From: Lentisphaeria bacterium
GTDB lineage: Bacteria > Verrucomicrobiota > Lentisphaeria > Victivallales > UBA1829
Assembly (NCBI GenBank): GCA_019408975.1
Contig: DXVA01000098.1
Span: 1 to 13,202 of the forward strand
DNA length: 13,202 nucleotides
Direction: 5' to 3'
The notes below the pieces were generated by a model. The model did no database searches and was not told the DNA's origin. It was given only the letters and a program-made list of their open reading frames with translations. Position numbers and translations under genes: made by a program. Of the stretch, positions 1-8,321 are shown piece by piece (position 1 is the stretch's first letter; each line of letters starts with the position of its first letter).

Positions 1-50
1 ACGAAAATTTCATAAGAAAAATTTGCCAAAATGAGGTATTGAGGCGAAAT

Positions 51-1061
51 ATGGCGGGTATGCTGAAAATCATAGCGGAACGGGCAGGGCTTTCACAGTC
101 CACCGTTTCGCAGATATTGAACAGGAAGGCAAACGACTTCAGTTCCGAAGAGACACGCCGCCGTGTGTTCGCTCTCGCAAGCGAGCTCGGTTACAAGCAG
201 AAGTTCGGTCACAAGCTGCTCCGGGGAGACAAGACACGGACCGTCGGAGTCCTGCTCGGGATGCACAGGATCACGCTCGAGGAGCACATTCAGGCGATGA
301 TCATCAGGCTCCTGGACAAGCTGGAAATGAAAGGATACGGCGCATACCTCGTGACGCTCAGCGACAATGAGGAGAAAAATCTCCAGACCATCCGGGATCT
401 CGTCAGCCGCGGCGTGGACTGCTTCATCGCAATCGGCGATCCCGTCGGCGGCAGAAAGGTGGAGCAGGAAATACTGAAAAACAAGAAAACGGTCATCGGC
501 TACGTCACATCCTTCCACCGCAATATCGTGCAGGATCTTTCCGCCTCATGCGCGGAGATCATCCGCTTTTTCCTGCGCGAAGGCAGGTCGAACTTCCGTT
601 TCTTTCTTGGATATCCCGCCAACGGGGAGCGGCTTCAGGGCCTGAAGCAGGTTTTTCCCGAAGTGCCGGAGCAGGAACTCCTGGAACGTTATCATGTGAG
701 TCTCGGCGGACTCATGGAGCATGACGATATCGACACCTTTGCCCAAATCGGTTATGAGAAGACAAAGGAGGCGCTGGAACGGGACCCGTCCATTTCCGCT
801 TTCTTCTATCTTTCCGATTACTTTGCCGTCGGCGGAGTCCAGTGTCTGATGGAGACCGGGCGCAAGGTCGGAACCGACGTCCTTGTCGCCGGATTCAACA
901 ACATTCATGCGGTCAGGACCCATTACCTTCCGATCTCCTCGGCGGAACATGCGATCGAGGAGATCACCGAAGGCCTTGTCGGCGAAATGGATAAAACCGG
1001 CGATTTGAACCGGATCGTCTACTCGAAAGCAATCATCAGAAAAAATAAGGGAAAGGAATAG
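51..1061 (+). CDS. LacI-family transcriptional regulator
   Basis: DNA-binding regulator of the LacI/GalR type, probably controlling the two genes behind it in response to a sugar-like ligand. Residues about 5-25 form the helix-turn-helix (LKIIAERAGLSQSTVSQILN, the usual AxxAGxSxxTVS pattern), followed by the SEETRRRVFALASELGY helix. The linker at about 45-60 (KFGHKLLRGDKTRTVGV) is not the common NxxARSLR hinge. The rest fits a periplasmic-binding-protein-like ligand domain ending with a VLVAGFNNI segment, where most relatives have GFDD. The ATG at 51 is chosen because GAGG at 41-44 sits 6 bases upstream. A TTG at 39 and an ATG at 60 are also in frame. The 336-aa length is normal for the family. 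Its stop lies 3 bases before the next gene. Family assignment is confident; the ligand is unknown. Confidence 0.9.
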   Translation: MAGMLKIIAERAGLSQSTVSQILNRKANDFSSEETRRRVFALASELGYKQKFGHKLLRGDKTRTVGVLLGMHRITLEEHIQAMIIRLLDKLEMKGYGAYLVTLSDNEEKNLQTIRDLVSRGVDCFIAIGDPVGGRKVEQEILKNKKTVIGYVTSFHRNIVQDLSASCAEIIRFFLREGRSNFRFFLGYPANGERLQGLKQVFPEVPEQELLERYHVSLGGLMEHDDIDTFAQIGYEKTKEALERDPSISAFFYLSDYFAVGGVQCLMETGRKVGTDVLVAGFNNIHAVRTHYLPISSAEHAIEEITEGLVGEMDKTGDLNRIVYSKAIIRKNKGKE

Positions 1062-1064
1062 AAA

Positions 1065-1874
1065 ATGATACATCACAAAAAGACGGGAAAAACGGAAAAG
1101 CCATTGCGGGGTTCCGGAAATTTCACATTGATCGAACTGCTGGTCGTTATAGCGATCATCGCCATCCTTGCCGCCATGCTACTGCCCGCATTGAACAAGG
1201 CAAAACTCAAGGCGCATTCCATTTCCTGTATCAGCAATCTGAAAACCATTGGAACTTTTTCGCAGTTTTACGGCAATGACTACAATGATTATATCGTCCC
1301 CTCAAGCCTTAAATCGACAAAAGAAGGAATCACCCTGCCGGCATCAAGCGATGTTTTCGGGGACGGTAATGGGAATAAAAGTGCTTATTATATGGTTTTC
1401 AATGCCCTGGGATATACAAAATTTTATAGGCGCGGAGGTCCGGACGCAGTCACGAACGGAGCCAAAATCTTTTTCTGTCCTGCCATGAATCTAAACAAAT
1501 CCATGTTCTCTCTCATGTACTGGGGCGCCACCAGCTACTGCGTCAGCAGTGCCGTACTTCATAAAAGTCCGTGGTATTTCGGTGAATCAGAATCCAATAA
1601 GAACTGGTTCCGCTTCGCAGACGTCAAATCCGCCAGCAAAAAATGGTATATCAGCGACGGGGCAAGCACAAAGGAATATACTTCATCCGGTTTTCTCATG
1701 ATCCCGAACAGTTACAATCCCGGAGACGGAACAAGCGTTCCCCATGACTGGCACAGAGGCAGCGTAAACATGCTCCATGTCGGCGGAAACGTATCTTCCT
1801 ACCGGGCACAGTATGCCTATGGAAATAAACTGTATTACCTTGCAACAACACAAAACATCCGCTATGACCGGTAA
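1065..1874 (+). CDS. Prepilin-type N-terminal domain protein (pseudopilin-like)
   Basis: A 269-aa protein with a type IV pilin/type II secretion pseudopilin start: a short basic leader (residues 1-19), then F20-T-L-I-E24 with the conserved glutamate at +5, and a long hydrophobic helix to about residue 45 ending [11 protein letters not shown]. The globular part has C-x-x-NLKTIG near 54-62 and FYGNDYNDY, as in the DUF1559/H-X9-DG-like proteins of Planctomycetes and Lentisphaerota. Near the C-terminus, H230 is followed nine residues later by G240-G241, a form of the H-x9-DG motif with D replaced by G. The residue before the expected prepilin peptidase cut is N19, not the usual G. An AAGGAA ribosome binding site precedes the ATG. 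It probably anchors or assembles at the cell envelope after processing. Its exact role, structural or helping secrete the downstream enzyme, is unknown. Confidence 0.85.
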   Translation: MIHHKKTGKTEKPLRGSGNFTLIELLVVIAIIAILAAMLLPALNKAKLKAHSISCISNLKTIGTFSQFYGNDYNDYIVPSSLKSTKEGITLPASSDVFGDGNGNKSAYYMVFNALGYTKFYRRGGPDAVTNGAKIFFCPAMNLNKSMFSLMYWGATSYCVSSAVLHKSPWYFGESESNKNWFRFADVKSASKKWYISDGASTKEYTSSGFLMIPNSYNPGDGTSVPHDWHRGSVNMLHVGGNVSSYRAQYAYGNKLYYLATTQNIRYDR

Positions 1875-1893
1875 CATTGAAACGGGAAATCCT

Positions 1894-4800
1894 ATGAGAA
1901 AAATACTTTTCTGCGCCACTCTGTTCCTCGTTACCCTCATCGCCGCCGGGACACAACCGGAACTGCAATGGGATTTCCGGAAGGGAACCCAAAAGGGTAA
2001 AACATGGTCTTTCCCAAGCACGGATTCCAAACGGAAGGGAACCGTCACCTGCAATGATTATCTGTCCGGAGGCGGCATCAACGGAGGCGGTGCTCTGGTC
2101 TGCGGGCCGGGAAAAGCACACCGTGCCTACTTCGGCAAACTCTCGAACTCCTCTGCGGCGATTGAAATCACATTCAAGCTGAATGCGCCGCCGTCGCGGA
2201 AAATGACGCTGTTTTCCTATCAGGAAAACACATGGGGGCGCGCCTATTTCGGAATCTATCTCACGCCCGACTCCCGTTTCGGGATTCTTTTCAACATCGA
2301 CAACAGACAGGAAAAGAAAAAATTCTCGCTTGAAACCGCTCCCGCAGTACTTCAGGCAGGCAGTTTTCATACCCTGCGCGCAACGATGACTTCCGGCGGA
2401 ATGGCACGAATCTATCTGGACGGCAGACTGCTGAAAGAGGATAACGGCGCAATGAGTTTCTCCGATTTCACTGCGCCGCCGGTGGACGCCTATCATCCGT
2501 TTGCGACACTCGGCCATTCCTATTGGGGCTGCAACGTCGGAGAACCGTTCGACGGTCTCGTTGCAGGCTTGAAGATTACGGATTTGCCAGCGGAAATATC
2601 AGCGGAGGAAAATGCGCAGGAAGACAATTCATCCTCACGGGCGGATGCCAATCTCCTGCTGAAAAAGACAGACACAAGTCCCGTAATCGACGGCAGGCTC
2701 AATGATTCCTGCTGGCAATCGGCGGAATGGACCGCCCCCTTTCTTGTGCTCGGCGCAATGAGCCAGAGCATCAACGGGTTGTGGGAAACAGCCGACTCCA
2801 AGTTTCAGAAAACGGCGTCCACCGCGGCAATGCTTTACTCCGGCGATACGCTTTATGCCGCAGTCCGTTCTCCATATCCTGCGGGAATGGCGCCGCGCGC
2901 AAAACAGAAAACCGGCGAGAATGTCTGGCTGGACGACTGTGTGGAATTCTTCCTGCGCCCCGAAAACAGCGACGCCTACTATCAGCTTCTCATCAATGCA
3001 AACGGCGCGTGGCAGGGCTTGAAACATTTTTCCAACGGGAAGAGCGAGGCATGGACGTCGGCAGGAGTGAAAATCGCGGCATCCCGCTCTGCCAGTGCAT
3101 TCGACATTGAACTTGCGCTTCCGCTTGCCGCTCTCGGAAAAACAGCTCCGGCACGGGGAAGCGTCTGGACCGGCAACTTTGCGAGGGAAGGCGCGACCTG
3201 CGGCGGGCTCAGCAGCTGGGCGCCGGTCGGAACCAGCTTCCTCGCGCCGGACCGTTTCGGCAAATTCGTCTTCGGAAGCAGGAAAGACTACTTCTCAAAT
3301 CTGGCAAAACCTCTGGAAGCGGAGCTGAAAACGCTCCCGAAACCAAGCCGAGCGGCGGAAAACGCTCTTGCGAAATTCAGACAGGATGCCCGGGCAAAGG
3401 GAGAATCGCCCAAAAACTGGACGATGCTTCACAACCGGCTCGGAATGGTCGCCAACATGGTGATCCAGGCGGTCAACCGCGGAAAGACACATTTTGTCTG
3501 GCAGGATGACATCTGGGCGAATTTCGGTCCGGACCGCAAGATTCCGTTCGGCACAAGGGAGCTGAATGCGTTGAATCTGGAAGCAGCCAAAGGCGCGCGC
3601 GCAATCACGGCATTTCTCGTCACCAATCTTTCCTCCCGCGCCCTGATGACAAACCTGTCCTTCAGCGCGGACAAAACTTCAAAAAATCTTGAACCGCTGG
3701 TGCGTTTCCGCGAAACGGCATTCATCGAACTCCACGGAGGAGCCATGATTCCCGATCCGCTTTTCAATCTGCCGCTCGGCAGTATGCTCCGCGTGGCGCC
3801 CGGCAATTCCGGAATGGTATGGCTGGATATTGATACTTCGGCGCTGAAGCCGGGAAGTTATACGGGGACAGTCCGCCTCTACCCCTCATTCAGCGGTTTT
3901 GAGACAAAAGAGATCAGACTGAATCTGCGGGTCAGCCCGGTCGATATCTCGAAAGTATTTGTGCGCAACTGGACCTATGCGGTCCGTGATCCGTGGCACA
4001 TACGCGCACTGAAGGAGTACGGTTTCAACTGCGTGATTCCGATTCCGCACCATTATTACCCCGAGTATGATGCAAACGGAAAAGCGGTTTTCCCGCGTCT
4101 TGAGGAAATGATTCAGGCGTTGAAGGACAACGGGGTGCCGCAGAAAGAGATGTTCCTCCTATTCTATCCGGAATTCTCTCTCTGGTCGCCAATCAGGCTT
4201 GATGACGGGACATGGGTCAACTTCATGCAGCCGAAATGGCAGGCGGAACTGGCAAAGCGCCTGCGCCTTCTGCGCGACTGGCTCAGGGAAAAGGGATTCG
4301 GATATGAACAGTATGCGTTCTACCCGACCGACGAACCGCACGGAGATCCGGAAAATCCCGGAGACAAGGCTCATTTCGCCTTCGCCGGGGGAAAGTTCAT
4401 CAAGAGCATCGACCCGAACTTCCGCCTGTTCGCAAACCCCTACAAACTGGATGACGGACGCCAGCAGCGCTACTTTGAACTCTTCGACATTCTGGAACCG
4501 TTCTATCCGCAGATGAACCGGAAACTCATTGATGAATACCGGAACAGCGGACGCGAAATCTGGACCTATTCCATCTTCGAAAAGAGTGTTCAGGCACAGC
4601 GGTACCGTCACCTGTTCTGGGAAAATCTGGATGCGGGATTCCTGGGGCCGGCAACCTTCTACGATCTCTTCGCCATGAGCGGCGATGCATTCAACTCCTA
4701 CGACTCCGCACCCGGAAGCAAGGTCATTGCGGACTACGGTACAATCTATGAAAACAGACGGCTGAAGCAACTGGCTCCATCCCGCCGCCAGGAGGCATGG

Positions 4801-4995
4801 TATCAGGGGCTTGTCGAGTTCAAGCTGGCGAAATTCTGCCGGGAAAAGATCGAAAAGCGGAAGCAAGACGGGAAAGATGTCTCCGCCGAAGAAAAAGAAC
4901 TCTCGCAGATCATCCGGGAAGGATTCAGTTCAGGCGGAAACATGGATGCCGCCGCCGGGAAACTGCTGAAACTTGCAGAACGCCTGAATGACTGA
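1894..4995 (+). CDS. Secreted multidomain carbohydrate-active protein (LamG-like, CBM9-like, DUF4091-like)
   Basis: A 1033-aa predicted secreted protein, probably a glycan-binding hydrolase. The start is the ATG at 1894, which gives a clean signal peptide (MRKILFCATLFLVTLIAAG); an earlier in-frame ATG at 1777 would lie inside the pseudopilin gene. Domains in order: LamG/concanavalin-like sandwich about 24-230 (ARIYLDGRLL, DGLVAGLKI); CBM9-like domain about 253-462 (VIDGRLNDSCWQSA, WLDDCVEFFLRPE, YYQLLINANG, FDIELALPLAALG, SSWAPVG); linker with helical stretch about 465-530; beta-sandwich about 560-682; TIM-barrel-like region about 688-985 resembling DUF4091 proteins. In the last, YPTDEPHG at 810-817 (D813, E814) follows the pattern expected of a catalytic acidic pair. 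The gap to the pseudopilin gene is 19 bases. The substrate cannot be read from sequence. The domain calls are by eye; the CBM9-like call is the firmest. Confidence 0.82.
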   Translation: MRKILFCATLFLVTLIAAGTQPELQWDFRKGTQKGKTWSFPSTDSKRKGTVTCNDYLSGGGINGGGALVCGPGKAHRAYFGKLSNSSAAIEITFKLNAPPSRKMTLFSYQENTWGRAYFGIYLTPDSRFGILFNIDNRQEKKKFSLETAPAVLQAGSFHTLRATMTSGGMARIYLDGRLLKEDNGAMSFSDFTAPPVDAYHPFATLGHSYWGCNVGEPFDGLVAGLKITDLPAEISAEENAQEDNSSSRADANLLLKKTDTSPVIDGRLNDSCWQSAEWTAPFLVLGAMSQSINGLWETADSKFQKTASTAAMLYSGDTLYAAVRSPYPAGMAPRAKQKTGENVWLDDCVEFFLRPENSDAYYQLLINANGAWQGLKHFSNGKSEAWTSAGVKIAASRSASAFDIELALPLAALGKTAPARGSVWTGNFAREGATCGGLSSWAPVGTSFLAPDRFGKFVFGSRKDYFSNLAKPLEAELKTLPKPSRAAENALAKFRQDARAKGESPKNWTMLHNRLGMVANMVIQAVNRGKTHFVWQDDIWANFGPDRKIPFGTRELNALNLEAAKGARAITAFLVTNLSSRALMTNLSFSADKTSKNLEPLVRFRETAFIELHGGAMIPDPLFNLPLGSMLRVAPGNSGMVWLDIDTSALKPGSYTGTVRLYPSFSGFETKEIRLNLRVSPVDISKVFVRNWTYAVRDPWHIRALKEYGFNCVIPIPHHYYPEYDANGKAVFPRLEEMIQALKDNGVPQKEMFLLFYPEFSLWSPIRLDDGTWVNFMQPKWQAELAKRLRLLRDWLREKGFGYEQYAFYPTDEPHGDPENPGDKAHFAFAGGKFIKSIDPNFRLFANPYKLDDGRQQRYFELFDILEPFYPQMNRKLIDEYRNSGREIWTYSIFEKSVQAQRYRHLFWENLDAGFLGPATFYDLFAMSGDAFNSYDSAPGSKVIADYGTIYENRRLKQLAPSRRQEAWYQGLVEFKLAKFCREKIEKRKQDGKDVSAEEKELSQIIREGFSSGGNMDAAAGKLLKLAERLND

Positions 4996-5017
4996 TTCTC
5001 CCGTCAGCCGCGGCAAA

Positions 5018-5042
5018 GCGGGGAACGGAACGAGTTCCCCGC
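5018..5042. terminator. Bidirectional terminator-like hairpin between convergent genes
   Basis: A perfect 9-bp inverted repeat, GCGGGGAAC (5018-5026) and GTTCCCCGC (5034-5042), with a 7-base loop, lies between the stop of the large secreted protein gene and the end of pdxJ, which converge here. The stem is G+C-rich as in intrinsic terminators, but neither side has a strong T run: only TTT follows on the minus strand, and CATTTCCC on the plus strand. Its placement argues for a shared terminator or 3'-end stabiliser. Confidence 0.65.
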
Positions 5043-5058
5043 AGTCATTTCCCAACAC

Positions 5059-5799
5059 TTAAATCTCGCCGTTGCCGCCATAGGCGTTCAGGTTGGAAAT
5101 CATCTCCTGAACCGCATGTTTGAGCCCGGTGAAAATTGCGCGGCAGATGATGCTGTAACCGATGTTCAGCTCATGAAGATGCGGGACTTTCAGCATCAGC
5201 TGGATATTCTCATAATCAATGCCGTGTCCGGCGTTGACCGTCAAACCGAGGCTGTGAGCGAATTCCGCGCCTTTGATCAGGCGTTCCAGCTCCTTTTTCT
5301 GCGCTTCGCCGACGGCGTTGGCAAAGGCTCCGGTGTGCAGCTCAATGCAGTCCGCGCCGGATGCTTTCGCGGCTTCGATCTGCGCTTCGACGGGATCAAT
5401 GAAGATGCTGACCGTGATCCCCGCGTCCTTCAATGTTTTGACCGCACCGGTAAGTTTCGGCAGAGACCCGGCGGCATCAAGCCCCCCCTCGGTGGTGAGT
5501 TCCTGACGTTTTTCGGGAACAAGACAGCAGTTCGCAGGGCGGAGTCTTGAGGCAATCGCAACCATCTCATCCGTGACCGCCATTTCCATATTCAGGCGCT
5601 TGACCGTGCGAACCAGGTTTTCCATATCCGCATCCTGAATGTGGCGGCGATCCTCGCGCAGATGCGCGGTAATGCCGTCCGCCCCCGCCTGTTCGCATAC
5701 CTTTGCCGCATATTCGGGGCTTGGAAATTTGCCCAGGCGCGCCTGCCTCAACGTTGCAACGTGGTCGATATTGACCCCGAGTTTCAGTGTTCTTTTCAT
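5059..5799 (-). CDS. pdxJ: Pyridoxine 5'-phosphate synthase
   Basis: Cytoplasmic enzyme of the DXP-dependent vitamin B6 pathway. It condenses 1-deoxy-D-xylulose 5-phosphate with 3-amino-2-oxopropyl phosphate to give pyridoxine 5'-phosphate. The 246-aa length matches the family (about 240). Signature segments are clear: [15 protein letters not shown] at 7-21, [13 protein letters not shown] at 42-54, IELHTGAFA, and [11 protein letters not shown] near the C-terminal part of the barrel. AGGAG lies 9 bases before the ATG. The start is 6 bases after the end of the upstream 276-aa gene, so this ribosome binding site lies inside that gene and the two are likely cotranscribed. It is the last gene of the minus-strand unit. 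Its product is later oxidised by FMN-dependent PdxH, a plausible but unproven reason to sit with riboflavin genes. Confidence 0.97.
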   Translation of the reverse strand: MKRTLKLGVNIDHVATLRQARLGKFPSPEYAAKVCEQAGADGITAHLREDRRHIQDADMENLVRTVKRLNMEMAVTDEMVAIASRLRPANCCLVPEKRQELTTEGGLDAAGSLPKLTGAVKTLKDAGITVSIFIDPVEAQIEAAKASGADCIELHTGAFANAVGEAQKKELERLIKGAEFAHSLGLTVNAGHGIDYENIQLMLKVPHLHELNIGYSIICRAIFTGLKHAVQEMISNLNAYGGNGEI

Positions 5800-5805
5800 G
5801 ATGTG

Positions 5806-6636
5806 TCACTCCTGTTTGTGTTTCAGTTCTTCCACCAGTTTGGAATAGGATTCCGCTTCCAGCGGCGAGAGCCGGTATTCCTGTGAAAATGGACATACGA
5901 AATACGGTCCGTAAAACGCATTCAATGCAAAATATTTGAGCCACGGGACAAGATGTACGCGAAGCAGACGGTTTCCGCTGTCCGCATCATAGCAGAAAGC
6001 CACGGAACGGGTTTCAAAACGCAGATTTCCCGCAATCTCCCGCGGATCGGAATTCTTTTTCAGTTCGTGCGGGTAGATATCCAGGCGCACCCTGACGGAC
6101 GGAATCATCGTCTCACGCAGAAAAGATGCAAACTCCGCCGCGGAACATCCGCCCAGAACCGGAAGCCGGAACGGCAGAAGAAGTGTCTGTCCGTTTTCCA
6201 GCAGATACGGATAAAGTTTTTTCAGGATTCGCCGGAGCGCCTCCTTCTGCATCGGATCGGCAACCGCATTGCCGGCGGACAAATCCAGTGCGACAGTCCG
6301 CAGACGGTACTGCGAGGCGATCATCCGCAGAAGTCTCGCAGACTCCGCAATGAAGTCGTCCTGAATCTTCCCAGGAGCGGATAAGATATTGCGAGAAAGC
6401 GACTTATCCATCAGGCTCCCTCCGTGAATCACAGAAAAACGCTCCAGAAGCGCCCCCCGTCGGAACACCGACATCGCGTCGAACTGTTCATGCTGAATCT
6501 CAAGCGCATCAAAGTTCTTGAATTCCGCCGTCTCCGGAAGCCGTGACGCAGGCAGATTCGTCTTCGCCGCGGCAAATCCGAAGACCGCCTTCGCGTAATA
6601 TCTGCGCATGTCAATGATATTCCTGAGTTCACTCAT
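5806..6636 (-). CDS. Unrecognised 276-aa protein, possibly a TIM-barrel (xylose isomerase-like) fold
   Basis: I do not recognise this family. The start at 6636 is chosen because its ATG overlaps the ribE stop (ATGA), and a longer reading would run far into ribE. The protein alternates short beta-like segments and helices: DALEIQHEQF at 43-52, RFSVIHGGSL at 66-75, TVALDLS at 114-120, QTLLLPFRL at 150-158, VRVRLDIYPHEL at 181-192, SVAFCYD at 211-217, LRVHLVPW at 225-232 and YFVCPF at 245-250. About eight strands and the polar ends of several (E47, H71, D118, D186, H190) recall sugar-phosphate isomerase/epimerase-like barrels; that is inference only. There is no signal peptide. Translation is probably coupled to ribE, since no good ribosome binding site is seen (only GGA next to the ATG). 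It is followed 6 bases later by pdxJ, suggesting a role linked to cofactor metabolism. Confidence 0.8.
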   Translation of the reverse strand: MSELRNIIDMRRYYAKAVFGFAAAKTNLPASRLPETAEFKNFDALEIQHEQFDAMSVFRRGALLERFSVIHGGSLMDKSLSRNILSAPGKIQDDFIAESARLLRMIASQYRLRTVALDLSAGNAVADPMQKEALRRILKKLYPYLLENGQTLLLPFRLPVLGGCSAAEFASFLRETMIPSVRVRLDIYPHELKKNSDPREIAGNLRFETRSVAFCYDADSGNRLLRVHLVPWLKYFALNAFYGPYFVCPFSQEYRLSPLEAESYSKLVEELKHKQE

Positions 6637-7286
6637 TCCAGAAATCCGGCCTCGTAAAGTGTATTCATGAAAACATTGCTTTCCCGCCGCCCGTTCATCC
6701 GCCGGAGCATACTCAGGACATACTTGCCGAGCATATCGGTTTCCAGATTCAGGACGCCGCCTTTTCGGCATTGCGGGAGATTCGTCTCGCGCCATGTCGT
6801 CGGGATGATGCAGACCGTGAACCAGTCCTCGCCAAGCGCCGCCACGGTAAGGGAAATTCCGTCGATGGCGATGCTTCCTTTCGGCACCATCTGTTCACGC
6901 ATTTCCGGGGAAATCGCGACTTTCAGCTCCGTATCGTCTCCGTTTTTTCCGAGAGACAGAACCGTTCCCGTCCCGTCGACATGCCCGCTTACGATATGCC
7001 CTCCGAGACGGTCACCGACAGCCAATGCGCGTTCCAGATTCACAAGATCCCCCGCATTCAGGTTCCCCAGATTCGTCCGGCGGAAACTCTCCTCCATCAC
7101 ATGAAACTCCAGAAGATTGCCGCCGAGGTCTTTTTCCAGAGTCAGGCAGACCCCGTTGACCGCGATGCTCTCCCCCATCTGGAGATCCTGAAACGTGCGC
7201 GCCGTCCGGACTCTGAGTTTTCCCGCCCTGCCCGAAAGGGTTCTGGAATGGAACACCCCCGTCGATTGTATCAAACCTGTAAACAT
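6633..7286 (-). CDS. ribE: Riboflavin synthase, alpha subunit
   Basis: Catalyses the last step of riboflavin synthesis, the dismutation of two 6,7-dimethyl-8-ribityllumazine molecules. The protein starts with the diagnostic MFTGLIQSTG and consists of two similar lumazine-binding halves. Half one is about 1-97, with GESIAVNGVCLTL and FRRTNLG; half two is about 98-200, with GGHIVSGHVDGTG, GSIAIDGISLTV, IPTTWRETNL and LNLETDMLGKYV. The length of 217 aa is typical. A TGAGGT ribosome binding site overlaps the ribD stop codon, giving a 13-base gap and likely coupling. Its own stop overlaps the next gene by ATGA. This gene is called ribE or ribC depending on the naming scheme. Confidence 0.96.
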   Translation of the reverse strand: MFTGLIQSTGVFHSRTLSGRAGKLRVRTARTFQDLQMGESIAVNGVCLTLEKDLGGNLLEFHVMEESFRRTNLGNLNAGDLVNLERALAVGDRLGGHIVSGHVDGTGTVLSLGKNGDDTELKVAISPEMREQMVPKGSIAIDGISLTVAALGEDWFTVCIIPTTWRETNLPQCRKGGVLNLETDMLGKYVLSMLRRMNGRRESNVFMNTLYEAGFLE

Positions 7287-7299
7287 TGATTCATTTACC

Positions 7300-8313
7300 T
7301 CATTTCTTCAAATAGCCGCTGATGATGAAATCGCCGCCGAGCCTGCGGGCGCTGATCCCCTCCAGCTCCAGCGACTCGGAAACGGAAGACGGGTTTTCGC
7401 CTCCGACGGACGGTCTGCTTCCGCGCCCGCCGAGAATTTTCGGCGCGATATGAAACTCGACCTTGTCCACAATTCCCGCCCGGAGCGCCGAAGCGGCAAG
7501 TTCCCCCCCGCCCTCGATCAGAAGCGACGTGATGTTTTCCGCGCCCAGCTTCGCCAGAAACGCCTCCCATTTCTCCCGCGTGTCCAGAGATACGAATTCC
7601 CAGCCGTCCGGATACGGCAGGAACCTTTCCGGGGTATGCGTCACAATGATCCTGCGCGGCGTTTTCAATACTTCGCCCTTCCTGCCACGCACAGTAAAAC
7701 GCGGCGCATCTTTCCGGTATGTTTCCGCGCCCGCCATTACGGCATCCGCCCAACGGCGAAGCTTCTGGACATGCCTCCGCGCGGCTTCTCCGGTGATCCA
7801 CTGCGAAGAACCGTTTTCCGTGGCAATCCTGCCGTCCAGAGTTTCCGCAAGTTTCAGCAGGACAAACGGCTTTTTCACAGTAATCCACCGGAAAAAAGCC
7901 TCGTTGATCTTCCGGCACTCCGCCTCACAGACAGGGCACGCAACCTCAATATGATGTTCCTGAAAAATCGGGATGCAGCGTCCCGCGTGTTTCGGATTCG
8001 GGTCAAGACACCCGATCACGACTCTGCCGATCCCCGCCTTGATGACCGCATCCGTGCACGGCGGCGTGCGCCCCCAGGAGGAACAAGGTTCCAGAGTGAC
8101 ATAAATCGTCGCGCCTTTCAGGTTTTCGCCTGCGGCGCTGCGGATCGCGTTGACTTCCGCATGTCCTTCTCCTGCACGCACGTGCCAGCCCTCTCCGAGA
8201 ATCCTGCCGTCTCTCACTATGACGGCGCCGACCATAGGGTTCGGGCTCGTTGTCCCGAGTCCCTTTTCCGCCAGCCGGAGCGCTTTCTTCATCCATCTGA
8301 CATCATCATTCAT
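7300..8313 (-). CDS. ribD: Bifunctional diaminohydroxyphosphoribosylaminopyrimidine deaminase / reductase
   Basis: Carries out the second and third steps of the GTP branch of riboflavin synthesis: deamination of the pyrimidine ring, then NADPH-dependent reduction of the ribose side chain. The deaminase domain is about 1-145, with the zinc and catalytic set H51-A-E53 and C77 to C86 in PCSSWGRTPPC, and the TTSPNPMVGAVIV signature at 21-33. The reductase domain is about 148-337, with KLAETLDGRIA, SSQWITGEAAR, DAPRFTVRG and LLIEGGGELAASAL. At 337 aa it is slightly shorter than many homologues (about 360-370). The start is 8 bases after the upstream C39-like gene, with only a weak GGA near the ATG, so translation may depend on coupling. 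Confidence 0.96.
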   Translation of the reverse strand: MNDDVRWMKKALRLAEKGLGTTSPNPMVGAVIVRDGRILGEGWHVRAGEGHAEVNAIRSAAGENLKGATIYVTLEPCSSWGRTPPCTDAVIKAGIGRVVIGCLDPNPKHAGRCIPIFQEHHIEVACPVCEAECRKINEAFFRWITVKKPFVLLKLAETLDGRIATENGSSQWITGEAARRHVQKLRRWADAVMAGAETYRKDAPRFTVRGRKGEVLKTPRRIIVTHTPERFLPYPDGWEFVSLDTREKWEAFLAKLGAENITSLLIEGGGELAASALRAGIVDKVEFHIAPKILGGRGSRPSVGGENPSSVSESLELEGISARRLGGDFIISGYLKK

Positions 8314-8321
8314 TCCAACAC

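Noticed and set aside
8..19. TTTC-ATAA-GAAA imperfect palindrome upstream of the LacI-type gene, considered as an operator
   Set aside because: Four-base arms in an A+T-rich stretch are expected by chance, and the upstream region is cut by the window edge.
31..42. Three-codon ATG-AGG-TAT-TGA reading frame just before the regulator gene
   Set aside because: Too short to judge, and its bases overlap the likely ribosome binding region of the real gene.
1777..1893. Extended N-terminus (39 residues) for the large secreted protein
   Set aside because: It would overlap the pseudopilin gene and hide the signal peptide that begins at the ATG at 1894.
6637..6795. Extended N-terminus (53 residues) for the 276-aa unknown protein
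   Set aside because: It lies inside ribE in another frame and is basic and unstructured; the ATGA overlap at 6633-6636 is the natural junction.
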